Positions 12,166-23,600 of a DNA stretch of 64,000 nt are shown one piece after another (position 1 is the first letter of the stretch; each line of letters begins with the position of its first letter). The DNA is taken from contig NC_080672.1 in NCBI RefSeq assembly GCF_030247195.1, positions 85,829,113 to 85,893,112 on the forward strand, read 5' to 3'. Under the pieces are notes generated by a model. The model made no database searches. It saw nothing but the letters and a program-made list of their open reading frames with translations, and was not told the origin of the DNA. Both the position numbers and the translations under genes were made by a program. Origin of the DNA: Topomyia yanbarensis. Taxonomy: Eukaryota > Arthropoda > Insecta > Diptera > Culicidae.

Positions 12166-12199
12166 AAAACTGTGACACCCATATTTATAGGTTTTAGCA

Positions 12200-13930
12200 T
12201 TAATGTTGATTCGCATTAAAAGTAGTTTTTGAACTTTTTAAACAAGTTTTACATAGCAAACAAGGTATCAATAGCAAGCGTTGAACGTTTTCCTTTCGAT
12301 TTATGAAACAAAATTAGTAATTCCTTGAGTAGGAGAAAAGTTATTAGAGTTCAAAGTGTACGTAACGCATCCGTTTTGAAAATTTTGAAATGACACCCAG
12401 TATAGTAAAGAAAGACGTAAGTCCTACGTCAAAACTTTACGATTCTGTGTGGTAAAAAACTCGGACCTGTGAAGAAAAATCAAATTTTAGACAATACATT
12501 TCATGTATAGACCAAGCTTTCTAGTTATATTTTGCCATTATTGTAACTTTCCTAAAGTACGCATACAAATGCAGCGAATGCAGTAGTCTTAATCATATGT
12601 CGAAACAATAAATATACAAGAATCGAAAACAATTTTATATTTTTACGAAAATCAGAAATTCTCATCAATATGCTAAAAATCTGCCATCTGTAAAAAATTA
12701 AAAAAAGAAATGTAAAAAAAAATCTGTGACATTACAGAAAAATCTGTGAATATGGTAACCCTGCCAACAGATTAGATACTACACATTCGCCTCAAACATT
12801 GAACCCAAGCGCACAAAGCAAAATGAGTCAACGCTGAAGATGGGTAGAGCGAGAGAGATAACTAGTACCACGACACTATGTTAACCATGTTTGCAAATGG
12901 AGCTTGAATGTACATGCGAATAACTGTGTTCGAAATTGTACATAAAAGTGTGCTGGAAACGAGTACAACTTAGAAGAAACATAGTATTTGAACGGATAAG
13001 CTCAGTCGCGTGTTGGACAGTACTGGGTAGCGTACCTCCACAGCCAGTGTAACGGTCTTTTAACTCAGCTACACTGGCTGTGATAACACACAGCGCAGTG
13101 ATCTGCTCCGTCTGCCGTTCAACAGGCAACTGAGCTTGTCATTCGAGCCAATATATTCTGATTCCTGATTCCTGATTGTCCGGCCTAATCCGTTCTTTAA
13201 ATAGTCGATGATGACGTCATTCATAGAAGCGTAGCGCGCTAGGTACACAAATCGGTCGTGCCGGACTTGGGAAGCGCTATATTCTGTGTGTAAATGCGCG
13301 ATACTTTGACTAGGTTGTACATTATTTAAATTTTTAATGCCATGGTATCAAAAATCTTTGGATTTATCTATTGGAAGCTATTCTTAGAAGTATTTCGAGT
13401 CGATATGTGCAAAAAATTTGAAAATTTATTGTGAGATGGCTGAATTATATGCATTTAAAATTGGACCACTTTTCGTTACATACCATTTTCGAAGAATTTG
13501 CAAAGTGCACCCTCATATCGAAAACAAAGACGTAGTCCTACGTCAAAAACCTTTCTGAAGAGACTATGCATCTATCAGTTGAATTCAATAGACATTTATG
13601 GAGTTAATTAATTGACTTATAATAGAGTTTTTCATCACTCATATAAGGGTAAAAAGAAGAAGTATGAAGCATGTTGTGACATAGCGAGGAGGAGTAAAGG
13701 GGAACTTCAACATTGCTTTCCTAGTTTTTTGCTGCTGGAAAGAGAAATTAAACAATACAATAGTTACAAGGCTAAAACGCCTCCAAGCCACGAGCATTCG
13801 CATGGTAACTTAAGTTCGTTATGTTTCCTAATAAATCAGTTAATTTAAAAAGAATCTGACCATTTCACACGTAAAATAATCCTTGAAAAATTTGCCGCTG
13901 GAAAAGATACGCTTTTACTTCTTATGTTTA
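12200..13930. other. Intergenic DNA, repeat remnants, no gene
   Basis: I see no coding region. At about 12,640-12,766 the phrases AAAAATCTGTGACATTACAG, AATCTGTGAATATGG and AACCCTG repeat a motif family also found at 53,445-53,487 (CTGTGACATTAAAG, GTGAATGTGCAACCCTGG). This suggests one end of a dispersed element. The 13-bp inverted repeat at 13,039-13,082 is listed separately. Confidence 0.4.
13039..13082. repeat. 13-bp perfect inverted repeat (hairpin)
   Basis: CACAGCCAGTGTA at 13,039-13,051 and its exact reverse complement at 13,070-13,082 are separated by 18 bp. It could form a stable hairpin or cruciform. No role is evident. Confidence 0.6.
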
Positions 13931-14873
13931 CCCTAGAATGTTGCACTGGGGTACAAATGTACCCCACGCGTTTGATCGAAATTTTCGCAGGTCAAAATGC
14001 AAACAAAAGAAATGTATAATAAATCGTTTTCTTCGTCTTTTATTTGCAAAAACATCTGTTAAAGTGAAAGTACAGAATTTATTGAATCATTGATGCATAA
14101 ATTGGTTTGAACAAAAAAAGTGAAAAAATCGCGATTTTGACTATTTTCACAAAAAAATACTAAAACTGCGAATTTTCAACTGATTTGAAAAAAATCAAAT
14201 GATTCTAAAAGTTGAAAGAATGTTCTAGAATCTGTATAAAATGTAATTTCGATATTTTTGAAAAAGTGCAATTATTTGGAAGAGTGAAAGTTTTAAAATC
14301 GGGTTTTGGAAAATACCACGAAATGGGGTTAAAATTGAAATGAAAAAAATATTTCTGATCAGTAATACATTGGTAACACGCAACATTACTGTTACAGCAG
14401 TTACTGTGCACAAATTATACTTGCGAGCCATTGTTCTGAAAATAAATAATGAACAATAAAACAATAATTATCATCAAAAATGAGAACGATTTTTCTTCTG
14501 CTTTAAAATTAAATTAAATTAATTGAATAGATAATTAAAAATGATTATATAATACTAATTGCTACTTACGTAGTAAAACAACCGGTATTTCAAACTGGTA
14601 TTGTCACGAATCACATTTCCACTGACAGCACAAAACTTAACGGCAACTGTACACTGGGGTACAAATGTACCCCACGCCAAACTTGATACCTGCTACCACG
14701 AAGGCTATAAGCAAACTGGCTATACCACCTTTTCCTACCCTTACTAAGAAATCTAAATTGAATTATGGTTAGGGCTCCAAGTCGGTAAATGCCGAATTCT
14801 CTTCTTCACACGGCTCCAAAGAAGGCGTGGGGTACATTTGTACCCCAGTGCAATGTTCTAGGATTGAAAACGT
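13931..14873. mobile_element. piggyBac-like MITE
   Basis: The left end starts CCCTAGAATGTTGCACTGGG and the right end is its near-perfect inverse (reverse complement CCTAGAACATTGCACTGGGG). The TIR extends over about 36 bp and includes the 18-bp palindromic box GGGGTACAAATGTACCCC. A third copy of that box lies inside at 14,656-14,673. The CCCTAGAA start resembles classic piggyBac termini, and the flanks TTTA and TTGA could be decayed TTAA target sites. There is no transposase frame, so the element would be non-autonomous. Confidence 0.65.
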
Positions 14874-17080
14874 TCTTCCGATCAATCTGTATCTAAATTG
14901 TAGTTTGATTCGCCTTCCTAACTGTTTGACAGTGAGGGGAGGCACAATGAAGTGGCTCTTCAAGGTGACTCTGATGCTCGTAGAAAAAGTTATTAAGAAA
15001 AAAACTGATTGATGCCCTGAAGATCGATGAAAATTTCACTTTACATAGCTTCACTGCTGCTGACGATCAGATTTTATGCAAATTTTTTAACTTTATCTAG
15101 TTATGTACAAAAGAAGCCTTAATTTATCCATCAAAACTCTTGTGAAGTGGCCAAACAGTACAGATAATTGATTTAGACACATTTGGAAAAGATCAAAATA
15201 ATATTTCAAATAATTGGACAACCAACAGCAGTGGTGCTAGAAAAAATGAATATTTTATCAATAGTCAGAGCATCAATTGGTTTCAGCTTAATAACATTTT
15301 TCTCAAGCGTCAGATCGTTTCGTGGTTTTCGAGATTGTGCTTCTTTGTTAAATTTCCTATAAAAGCCACAAAACGGTGTATTTTTAGGAAGCAATAGGCG
15401 ACTCCTGGAGGAATTGTTTTGTGAAAGTTCATTTTCCCATACAAAATTCCATGTAAACTTTAAACAGCGGGCGCAAAAATATAGTTTCAGGGATCGAGCT
15501 AGGAATTTGCACAGTAGTTCTAGGACCCAAATGGTACCTAAAAAGTTGCTCGGAGCTGAAATGTAACTTTTGTCTCACCCTAATGTTTATGTCCCTATAT
15601 TATACAAAAATATTATGAGTCAAAGACAAAAGAGTGCCGTCAACCGACCACATTCCCCTACCATTCTAAAATTGGTTTCATTCATTTGTTCCGTTCCACT
15701 GTACATTTTGCCACATTGATCTAGGTTTGTGTATGAGGGCAAACAATTTTTCATTTGTAATGGTGTAAACAAACAATCTGTGCAAACATTTCAGATAAAT
15801 TGAAATTTTTTCATAATCTAGAAATCTGGAATTCGCGCATCATGTTCGCTACATATGCTGCATTTTAATCACGATCGTGTCCTGTACACAACCCTGCAAT
15901 TTATTTTTCTAATCATAATATTTAGATTCCTGTAAATAGCAATGTAATTGCGCATTTTGTCTGTCGAGAGACGTTTGTGCAAATATTCAAAACGGTAAAT
16001 TAAACACCCTCACGTCGGACTACCCAGTTGATAGTTTATACACATACCGCACATCTCATGCACAATCTGAGAGAGTCTATTCAATATTGTTTTATTTACT
16101 TTGGTAACAAAGGTAAATAAATACGGTGTAAGCATATTTTTGAGTTACCAATAATTTGTCTGTAAGACTAATAAATGTTAAAATGCGCAATACGTTCCCA
16201 GCTTCCTATTTCCAGTGTGCAATTTGTGAAATCAGGATTATCATTGCGAACATAACTGTACACATGAGAATCAAATAACCAGTTTTACGAGAAATGTCCT
16301 ATCTCATTGTTAGGTTTGGTCATGATTGGTTTTTACTGGTTACAACTGCAAATCCCTTCCGTTACCTGCGGACCAGTACGCCATCCATAGCGCAGTAGAT
16401 ACGTGTTTGTGATCTCGAACTCATATCGCAACTATGTACTTGAATGGGCTTCCAAACATGAACATTAATCTTCCGCAGGCTTAATAATAAATTACACAGA
16501 GCAGAACCGAAAACTTCTCAATGGGCATCAGATTGCCCTTATCAGTAGGGAAACTAACACGTCGGAGACGCTCATCATATTTCCACCAGCAGTCAATGTG
16601 ACACTGTAGCTGTGAATCAGTCCTACGCGCTGTCCCTTAGACACGAGTTCATGGTCTGTCCACAAACAACAGGGGGCAGATAAGGTTGCGTCGTCGACCA
16701 GGCGAGTTCCAGCTCTATAGTGACTAGTCTTCGCGGGAACCTCCACAACCTATAGGTAGCCAGATCATTGTCAACATGCAGACGACGCAACGATTGCTAG
16801 TCCGTACGTAGACTTATCGCGCACGAACTTAAAACCAGACAGAATCTGATTACCGTCGTATATTTTTTTTCGGGGGGAAGTACTGTAAGATGATTAAACA
16901 CATGTCTAATAGCTATAATGTACCAAACCCAAAACAAGCTAATCTTTATGGGAGTCGGCGAAAAATCGGATTGCGATTTTTATGTTCTCCAATGGTCTGT
17001 ACGGAATGAGCTTTTAATTGGGACCATAACGTGTTATCTGCGGCTATGAATGGGTGACAATTTTTCTCCCTCCTAGCGGG
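14874..17080. other. Upstream intergenic region of the SLC45 gene
   Basis: No gene is recognised. The longest frames are short and on both strands. The stretch must contain any distal regulatory DNA of the downstream transporter gene, but I can identify no specific site. Confidence 0.4.
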
Positions 17081-17085
17081 CCCAG

Positions 17086-17124
17086 TATAAATTGTGTGCA
17101 GCCATTTTGCAACGGTTTCAGTTG
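17086..17124 (+). promoter_or_regulatory. Putative SLC45 core promoter (TATA + Inr)
   Basis: TATAAAT at 17,086-17,092 is followed 34 bp later by TCAGTT (17,118-17,123), which fits the arthropod initiator TCAGT, with the A at 17,120 as a candidate start. This predicts a 5' UTR of about 364 nt before the ATG at 17,484. The spacing is slightly long but acceptable. No transcript evidence is available here. Confidence 0.45.
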
Positions 17125-17216
17125 GCTTCAAACGATCGTTCGGGTTGTGACAGAATATTCTCCAGCGGTTGGCGCAGCAATTCGGTTCAAGTTAGTGCGT
17201 TGATTTCAGCGGAAAC

Positions 17217-17273
17217 ATGGAAACCATCCGTCAATTTAGCAGGATGTCGCGTTCGTTCGGGATACCCGCCTGA
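17217..17273 (+). CDS. uORF in the SLC45 leader (18 codons)
   Basis: If transcription begins near 17,120, the first ATG of the leader opens an 18-codon frame starting METIRQF and ending at TGA (17,271-17,273), about 210 nt before the main ATG. A second in-frame ATG lies within it. The uORF does not overlap the main frame, so reinitiation is possible. It could dampen translation of the transporter. This is inference from position only. Confidence 0.4.
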   Translation: METIRQFSRMSRSFGIPA

Positions 17274-17340
17274 TTAAGGGTTAATCATCATCATTGGAGC
17301 AGATCGTTGACACGAGTGTGTGTGTTTGTGTGGTGTGAAA

Positions 17341-17365
17341 TTCTCTCTCTCTCTCTTTCTCTCGT
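17341..17365 (+). repeat. (TC)n-rich microsatellite in SLC45 leader
   Basis: This is a run of CT dinucleotides with a TTT interruption, within the predicted 5' UTR. Pyrimidine tracts like this vary in length between individuals. No function is assigned. Confidence 0.7.
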
Positions 17366-17483
17366 TCTTCTTGCTCGCTAGAGCTTTACTCGTGCTTGTG
17401 ATCGGTGGAGAAAAACAAACGTGACAAGTTGATCGGCTTTGTTACTTTTGGGAATTGTGAAGGAAAGTGTAAACAAAGCCAGG

Positions 17484-17611
17484 ATGAACCATGAAGCGGA
17501 AAAAGAGATTGCGTTCCACCAGCTGAGTGATGCTGCCATTATGGAGAGTATGCTGCGGGTGCGATTCGAGCACGCAAAGAACCAGAAAAAGGATTACTCG
17601 CATTTGTTCAG
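17484..17611 (+). CDS. SLC45 coding exon 1
   Basis: The ATG at 17,484 has A at -3. The exon encodes the cytoplasmic N-terminus MNHEAEKEIAFHQL... to KDYSHLF plus two bases of an Arg codon. The donor is CAG|GTACGT at 17,612. The next in-frame stop lies well inside the intron, so splicing is required. The join to 46,310 gives HLF-R-LKHRW, exactly as expected for the family. Confidence 0.85.
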
Positions 17612-20600
17612 GTACGTTAAACAGATGCTGGACGATAATTGGAATGTGCGAATGAAAAGTTTCACGTTCAACGCTAGCAGAAACATGTTTAGGTAACTTA
17701 CCGTTCCGGAATAAACAAGTTTAAGGCTTGAAAACATGTAAAGTGGTTTGCCTTTCATGAAGGACATACCTCTGCCTACGGTCAAATGGAAAGTGCCTGC
17801 TCCGAAGAACAAAATGTACTAACTATAGATAAAGGGCTGGGTTAACCGGTTTTGGCGTGCAACGTTTAGCTGTTTTGGGAAACTATCCGGTAATATACCG
17901 GAAATTAGGACAATTGTGTTTAAGTTTTTTAGTGTCAGAGAAGTTGGAACATAATCAATAGGATGATGAATTTTCTTTGAAATTGAATTTTCCGACATTT
18001 TGTTTAAATGTGTGCTTCAACTTCGCTCTTTGTTCTTGATGGCAGTTCTTACTTACTTAATAAACAATAAAGCGACTTTAAATTAGTTTCATTTGTCATG
18101 TAAATGGCAGTGCTGACAGAAAGTTTCCCTTAGTATCCAATATTAATTTATTACGCTGGTCGCTTATTCAGCTTGCTTGGATTAGTAATTTGTAAATTGT
18201 TATTTTATTAGTGTTAACGAGCACCTGGTTTTACTACCAGGTTCTCGTTAACACTAATAAAACTTTGTTTTTCAAGACGTAGAAAAATAACATTATATTT
18301 TTTTAACGAATTGGAGGATTAGTCGATCAAGGCAAATGCTTAAACAAATGTACATAAAATGTGGTACAACACGAAAATAGTTTAGTCGAATTTGTCATTG
18401 TGTACAGTTAGTAAACTTGAAACCAACTAAATGCAATAAAATAAGCGGGATATCTCGAGGGAAACGAACCAAACTTTTGATTCATCGCGCCGGGCTTGAA
18501 TTGAATTTCGTTTTCTATCAAGTTCACACTGGGATGTCAATTTTTTTAAGCTCTGTTTGGCACAAAATCTTTAGCCTTGTATCGCTACAGGACATCTTTC
18601 GGCAATGGCATGAAGCTAAATCTGGTCAGATGAGCGTAGGGCCATAAAGCAACCTCAGAACTGGTAGTAGACGCTGTTTGAGGTATTCTTTCAAGTATAC
18701 CGACCGTTGACTGTTCCGGTTGTCACGAACAGGGAGCTCCCAGTTCCTTCCTAATGGCACGGTGAAAGCGATTCGTATTTTCTAGGAACGTGCGCCAAAT
18801 TTGTTTACGCCGCTGATATTCTTACGGCTCCATCTTAGCACTGGCTGCACAATTGCTAGTGAAACTTACTGTATGTAAACACTGAACTGAATTCACCTAA
18901 AATTTCAATAGAAATTACCTAATGGGAAATGGTTACAGCCATTTGAATGTGATGAAATTTGATTCCGTACACCCTTTAGCAATTTATCAACAACAATACC
19001 AGACCCAAAATAAGTATACCGCGCACTATAAAAATCTTAAAATAATATTTCTACGACCAAAGTGAAGTCGATTTTTGTGTGATTTTTTGAACCAACACAA
19101 ATCACATGCATCATAACTTGACTTTATTGTTATGCTTCTTATTATTAAATGAATTAATTTGCGAACAACTCATAACAAATAATTAAACCGTACAAAACCG
19201 AATCAACTATTATTATTCACAAATCTGAGTTAAATTGAGATTTTAATACTAATGTTCACCCTCCTCGAGCTTCGATGACATCTCCTTGACATCATGGCAT
19301 TGAAGTAGCCAATTATTCTAGGACCGTCACGTTGATTTTTACTCATATTTCTTGCATTGCTCTATTCAGCTGAACTGATGTATCGAATTGTCGTTCATTT
19401 GTAAATACACCCTTAAGCAAAATGTCCCAAATGTTGTCTAGTGGGTTTAGATCAAGGCAGATAGCAGGCTATCCCAAGGCGTCGATGTTTCATGATGCAT
19501 GAAAACATTATCCTGCAGGAAAATCCTATTATTTGATCTTATTGCGTGACGTCATCCGATCATCAAATCTTCATCGCTTCATCAAATCTGTTTGGTCTTC
19601 AAGCATGCAGCGTTACCCGATCAGAAAGAAATAACAAAATTATTACAGACTGAGTCACTTTGTTATGATAACAAGTTGTGTTATAACTTTGGTCTCGTTA
19701 GTTGGTAAAATAACAGAAAACATAACAGAAATTATTCTAGTATATATCAAAAATATGACAACCTGTGATAGGCTTCTATCAGAATTATAACAAATTTTGT
19801 TAGGTTCTCCCACGGCCAACATAGCTTTTATTACCTATTGTATAGTATCAACGAATTTAGCGTGCATGTCTAAAAATAGAATAGAATAGAAAAATATAGC
19901 ATACATTAAGGCGTTTTTCGCTTGAAAGCAAAAAGCTTTATGTTGCAAAAGCTTTTTTTTATAGTTTTGTCAAATGATTGCATACATGCTGGCTGATTGT
20001 TATTATGAATATATGACACGCTGATTGATATTTGTGGATGATATATAGCGATTTGAACCTGGGTATTCTGAGTTTTATGCAGATGTTTCCTGCATGAACC
20101 AACGACATTGCTTTCGACCGATGTTTAATGTTAGCATAATATTCTACGCATTCGTCAAGGGCAAAACGATTATAGATGCATCTTGTTTCCAGAACGCACA
20201 CATTGAACTTTGCCAAAGCCTAAGGACTGTTTGTTTTCCTTGTATCGTACGCTTTGTTTTCATACAGTTTTGCTCACTACTACAGCTGCCTATATTACGA
20301 TAGACTGAATAGCTTTATAATATCATTTCAGATTAGGAAAGTGGGGCTATTTTTAGATTCTGAATAGTGCGCCTTGGTACTTCTCTTGTACGTTTACATG
20401 TTTTAAACGATTTTTAGAAATAATGTCGATGCGATATGGTAACATTGAGCGGATAGTTTACCTACATTATTTTACGGAGAATACTACAAATGTTACTTAT
20501 GATTCCGAATAGATTCAAGGAAACAAATACCAAACTTTTGAGGTTCGCATTTTGAGATTTCAAGTAAAGTCGCTTTCGGGGTTTTGTTATTGGCATTTTT

Positions 20601-23600
20601 AATATGAGAAAGATTAAGCAAACTAGTACAATTATCTCACACCTAATAAATTCCCATAAATGCATTTTTTTTACAATAGTTCAATCTATCAACTGAAAAT
20701 TCGAGGAATTGTTGAAGATTCTTCTGTGTGACGAATTTTAGAATATTTCATGTTTTCTAAAATACATTTTCTTTTCCAAATTTTATTTAATTTTAAGGAG
20801 TAAATTATTCATTATTTTTACATTAAAGCCTACAGCTATTTCAAGCATTATCTAAAACACATATTTAAATTGTAACAGCGAACAATAATACCAGCTGGGA
20901 TATGTATATATTCAGAGATTTCTAGGCCATTTTGAAATATTGATAGCTCTATGCAGCATGCTCACAAATATTAATCTTTCAACAATTTGAACAAAATGAA
21001 TCAAGTATCTTGAATATTTCGAAAATTTGTTAGCTCGATGATTTTTTTAAGACAAACGAAGCGTGATTTTTTTAAGACGAATCGAATACAACGGAAACAT
21101 TAGTACATATGCGCATTCAAAACAATTGTCAGTTCAACCGTAAAATGTCAAACTTATCTTAAGCGGAATGAAAAGACACAACAATCTCAGCCTCAAACAT
21201 TTTTGTGCGGGGGAAATTGCAATACTTTGGTAATTCGGAGAACGCACAAAATCAGACATCCACAAACTGGACAAGTTTCGGTTGTTTATCAAAATCCCAC
21301 ATAAATTGGGGAAATCGGACTGCAGATCCTCAAAGATCCTCAAATTTCATAACGGTATTGTGGAAATCAGTATATATCAAACAATTTCTTGAGTTCTGAC
21401 AATTCGTTTTCGCAATATGCACAATTAATTAAAAGAAAATTAATTATATAATCATTTGACTAAACCATAATAAATAGTTTAAAAAATGCTTTTTTATTTG
21501 AATCCGCGTTTCTTTATTTCATCTGGAGTGCTTGATACTTCCTGCATCTTCTTTAAAATAAGTTTTATTTGAAAATTATTATCTTTAGAATAGCTTGATA
21601 ACTTTACGATTCCAAAACTTTTTGAATAAAGGTTTCAAAATTGAAATCATAAGCCCCATATTCGAAATTGCGTGTCAGAAAATAGGTAATCTCTTAATCA
21701 AAATGCAACCAAGTAAGTTAAACACCTTACTTTCGAATTTTCCGACCACTTGCATCTAAAACTTATCTATTCTCAAAATCGTGGAACTTTGAATATCCAT
21801 GCGGAAAACGCAAATATTAGTAAAACAATAAAAACTTCGAAAATTTGCTTTAAAAAGTTGAATAACGACGCATAAAAAGAGGCTTCAGCGTATTAGCAAA
21901 TAGACGGTCATCTGTGTAATATAACAATCATTCACAGTTGATTGATTGATTTGTTTATGGAGGCTTTAACCAACTGGTCATTTGCCCACTTTACCGTTTA
22001 CAGTTAGCATTCAAAGATAATTGTGAAAGAATATGTAATGTATTATAACATCGTCGTTATATGCGTACATTAATATCATATTAGCAGTTCAATGCTATCA
22101 CCAGAAGATATAATCTTGATATAAGTTTCCTTGCCTTGCTGATTGCGATATCACAAAGATAACACAGTGCGTAATAAATATCAACATGAGATATAAATTT
22201 GATAGCTTTCTGTTATGTCGTTCTGATCGGGTAATGCATCCGGGAACATTAGCAACAGTTTACCGCCCATAAAACGCAAAAGAGTTCCATATGGATTTTT
22301 GTCGAAAATGATATATCTGTTGGATTGTATCCTGTATCACCACTGAATCAAAAGTCACAAATAAAATTGCCAGGTTTGTTTAGAAAATATAAAAAAATGC
22401 CAAAAAATGGTTGTCCCATCCATAAGGCTCAATGAAAATGTAAATCTTGAACAACGTTTTTCTCGGCTGGCTGTTTTCCAATATGGAACTCTTATTTTTT
22501 TTGTTTGTTTTTATTTACGTGATTTTGAGTAAAGTTTCATTCGTCACGTATGGGACTCTTATGCTTTTATGGGCAGTACATATGCTGCGGAAACTTCGAA
22601 TGGTACTGCTCGTCTCTCCAATAATGAAAACTTTCGTGCGGATTATCAGATCATTTCAAAGATGATCTTTGGATTGATCTGGGGGAATTTGAGGAATCGA
22701 CCCAAGTAGCAATTGCAACTTGTTGAAAGTTTTAAATGTTGCACAACTGCTAAACAATATTTTTTATTGTTGGATATATTTGAAAAGAATTTCCACGGGT
22801 TTTTAAACTGATTGTGCAACTATGTAACTATAGAGCTGGCCAATAGTGTTAAGTATGCAATCATCAATAACAGTTGTGAAACTAAACAGAAACTTTGTTA
22901 ACTTGCACAAACAGTCTAACAAGTTGCAAATGCCTCTTTGTTTGCCATTCCACCCTAAAACAAAACTGTCCAACTACCCAGTGTTCGACAAATGGCACAG
23001 CTATTGTTTTCATTATTTTGCTGCAATTCGGAACATGTTGCACAACATACAAACAAAGTGCGCTTTTTCCATAACATAGTTGTTACCAAGAGAGTTACAG
23101 ATACTGTACAGTAACAAAGCGTGTTACTTGGGCGACTCTCGACGCAGAGTTGAAGGGTAAACTGACAATTTATTATCAGAACGTCGGAGGCCTACGCACA
23201 AAAGTTCTCCTAGCAATCTCTTCTTCCCATTACGACATAAATGTTCACACCAAGGTCTAGTTAGATGATAGAATTCATTCTCGTCAGTTTTATGGCGCTA
23301 CATATGCTGTTTACAGAAACGATCGCAATTTTGTGCACAGCTGTAAATCACATGGAGAAGGCGTACTCATCGCCGTATCTACTGCATTGAATAGTTTCGT
23401 CGATCCCCGCTAGTAAAGTATGTTCGCCACCATCCGCCTCTACATTTTACACTCCAGGATAGACCTGTGCGCCGCCGCGCCACGCCGCCGCCGCCGGTAA
23501 TTTTTAACGTACGCCGACGCCGAACGGTAGATCGGCGGCGCGCCGCCGATGCATTTTTCCCGCGCCGACAATTCGCGAACTCTAAAATTGTTGACTCATA

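Noticed and set aside
10084..12766. A single hAT element running from TTGCCACATTCAC to GTGAATATGGTAACCCTG with amplified left end and captured H3
   Set aside because: Only one terminal word is shared, its first bases are degenerate at the left, and no 8-bp duplication was found. The histone explanation accounts for more of the sequence.
17439..17483. Upstream extension of the SLC45 first exon frame
   Set aside because: The frame is open but has no ATG before 17,484, and the extra residues do not resemble the family N-terminus.
17612..17696. Read-through of exon 1 into DNWNVRMKSFTFN...
   Set aside because: The consensus donor CAG|GTACGT sits exactly where family similarity ends, and joining to 46,310 restores it in phase.
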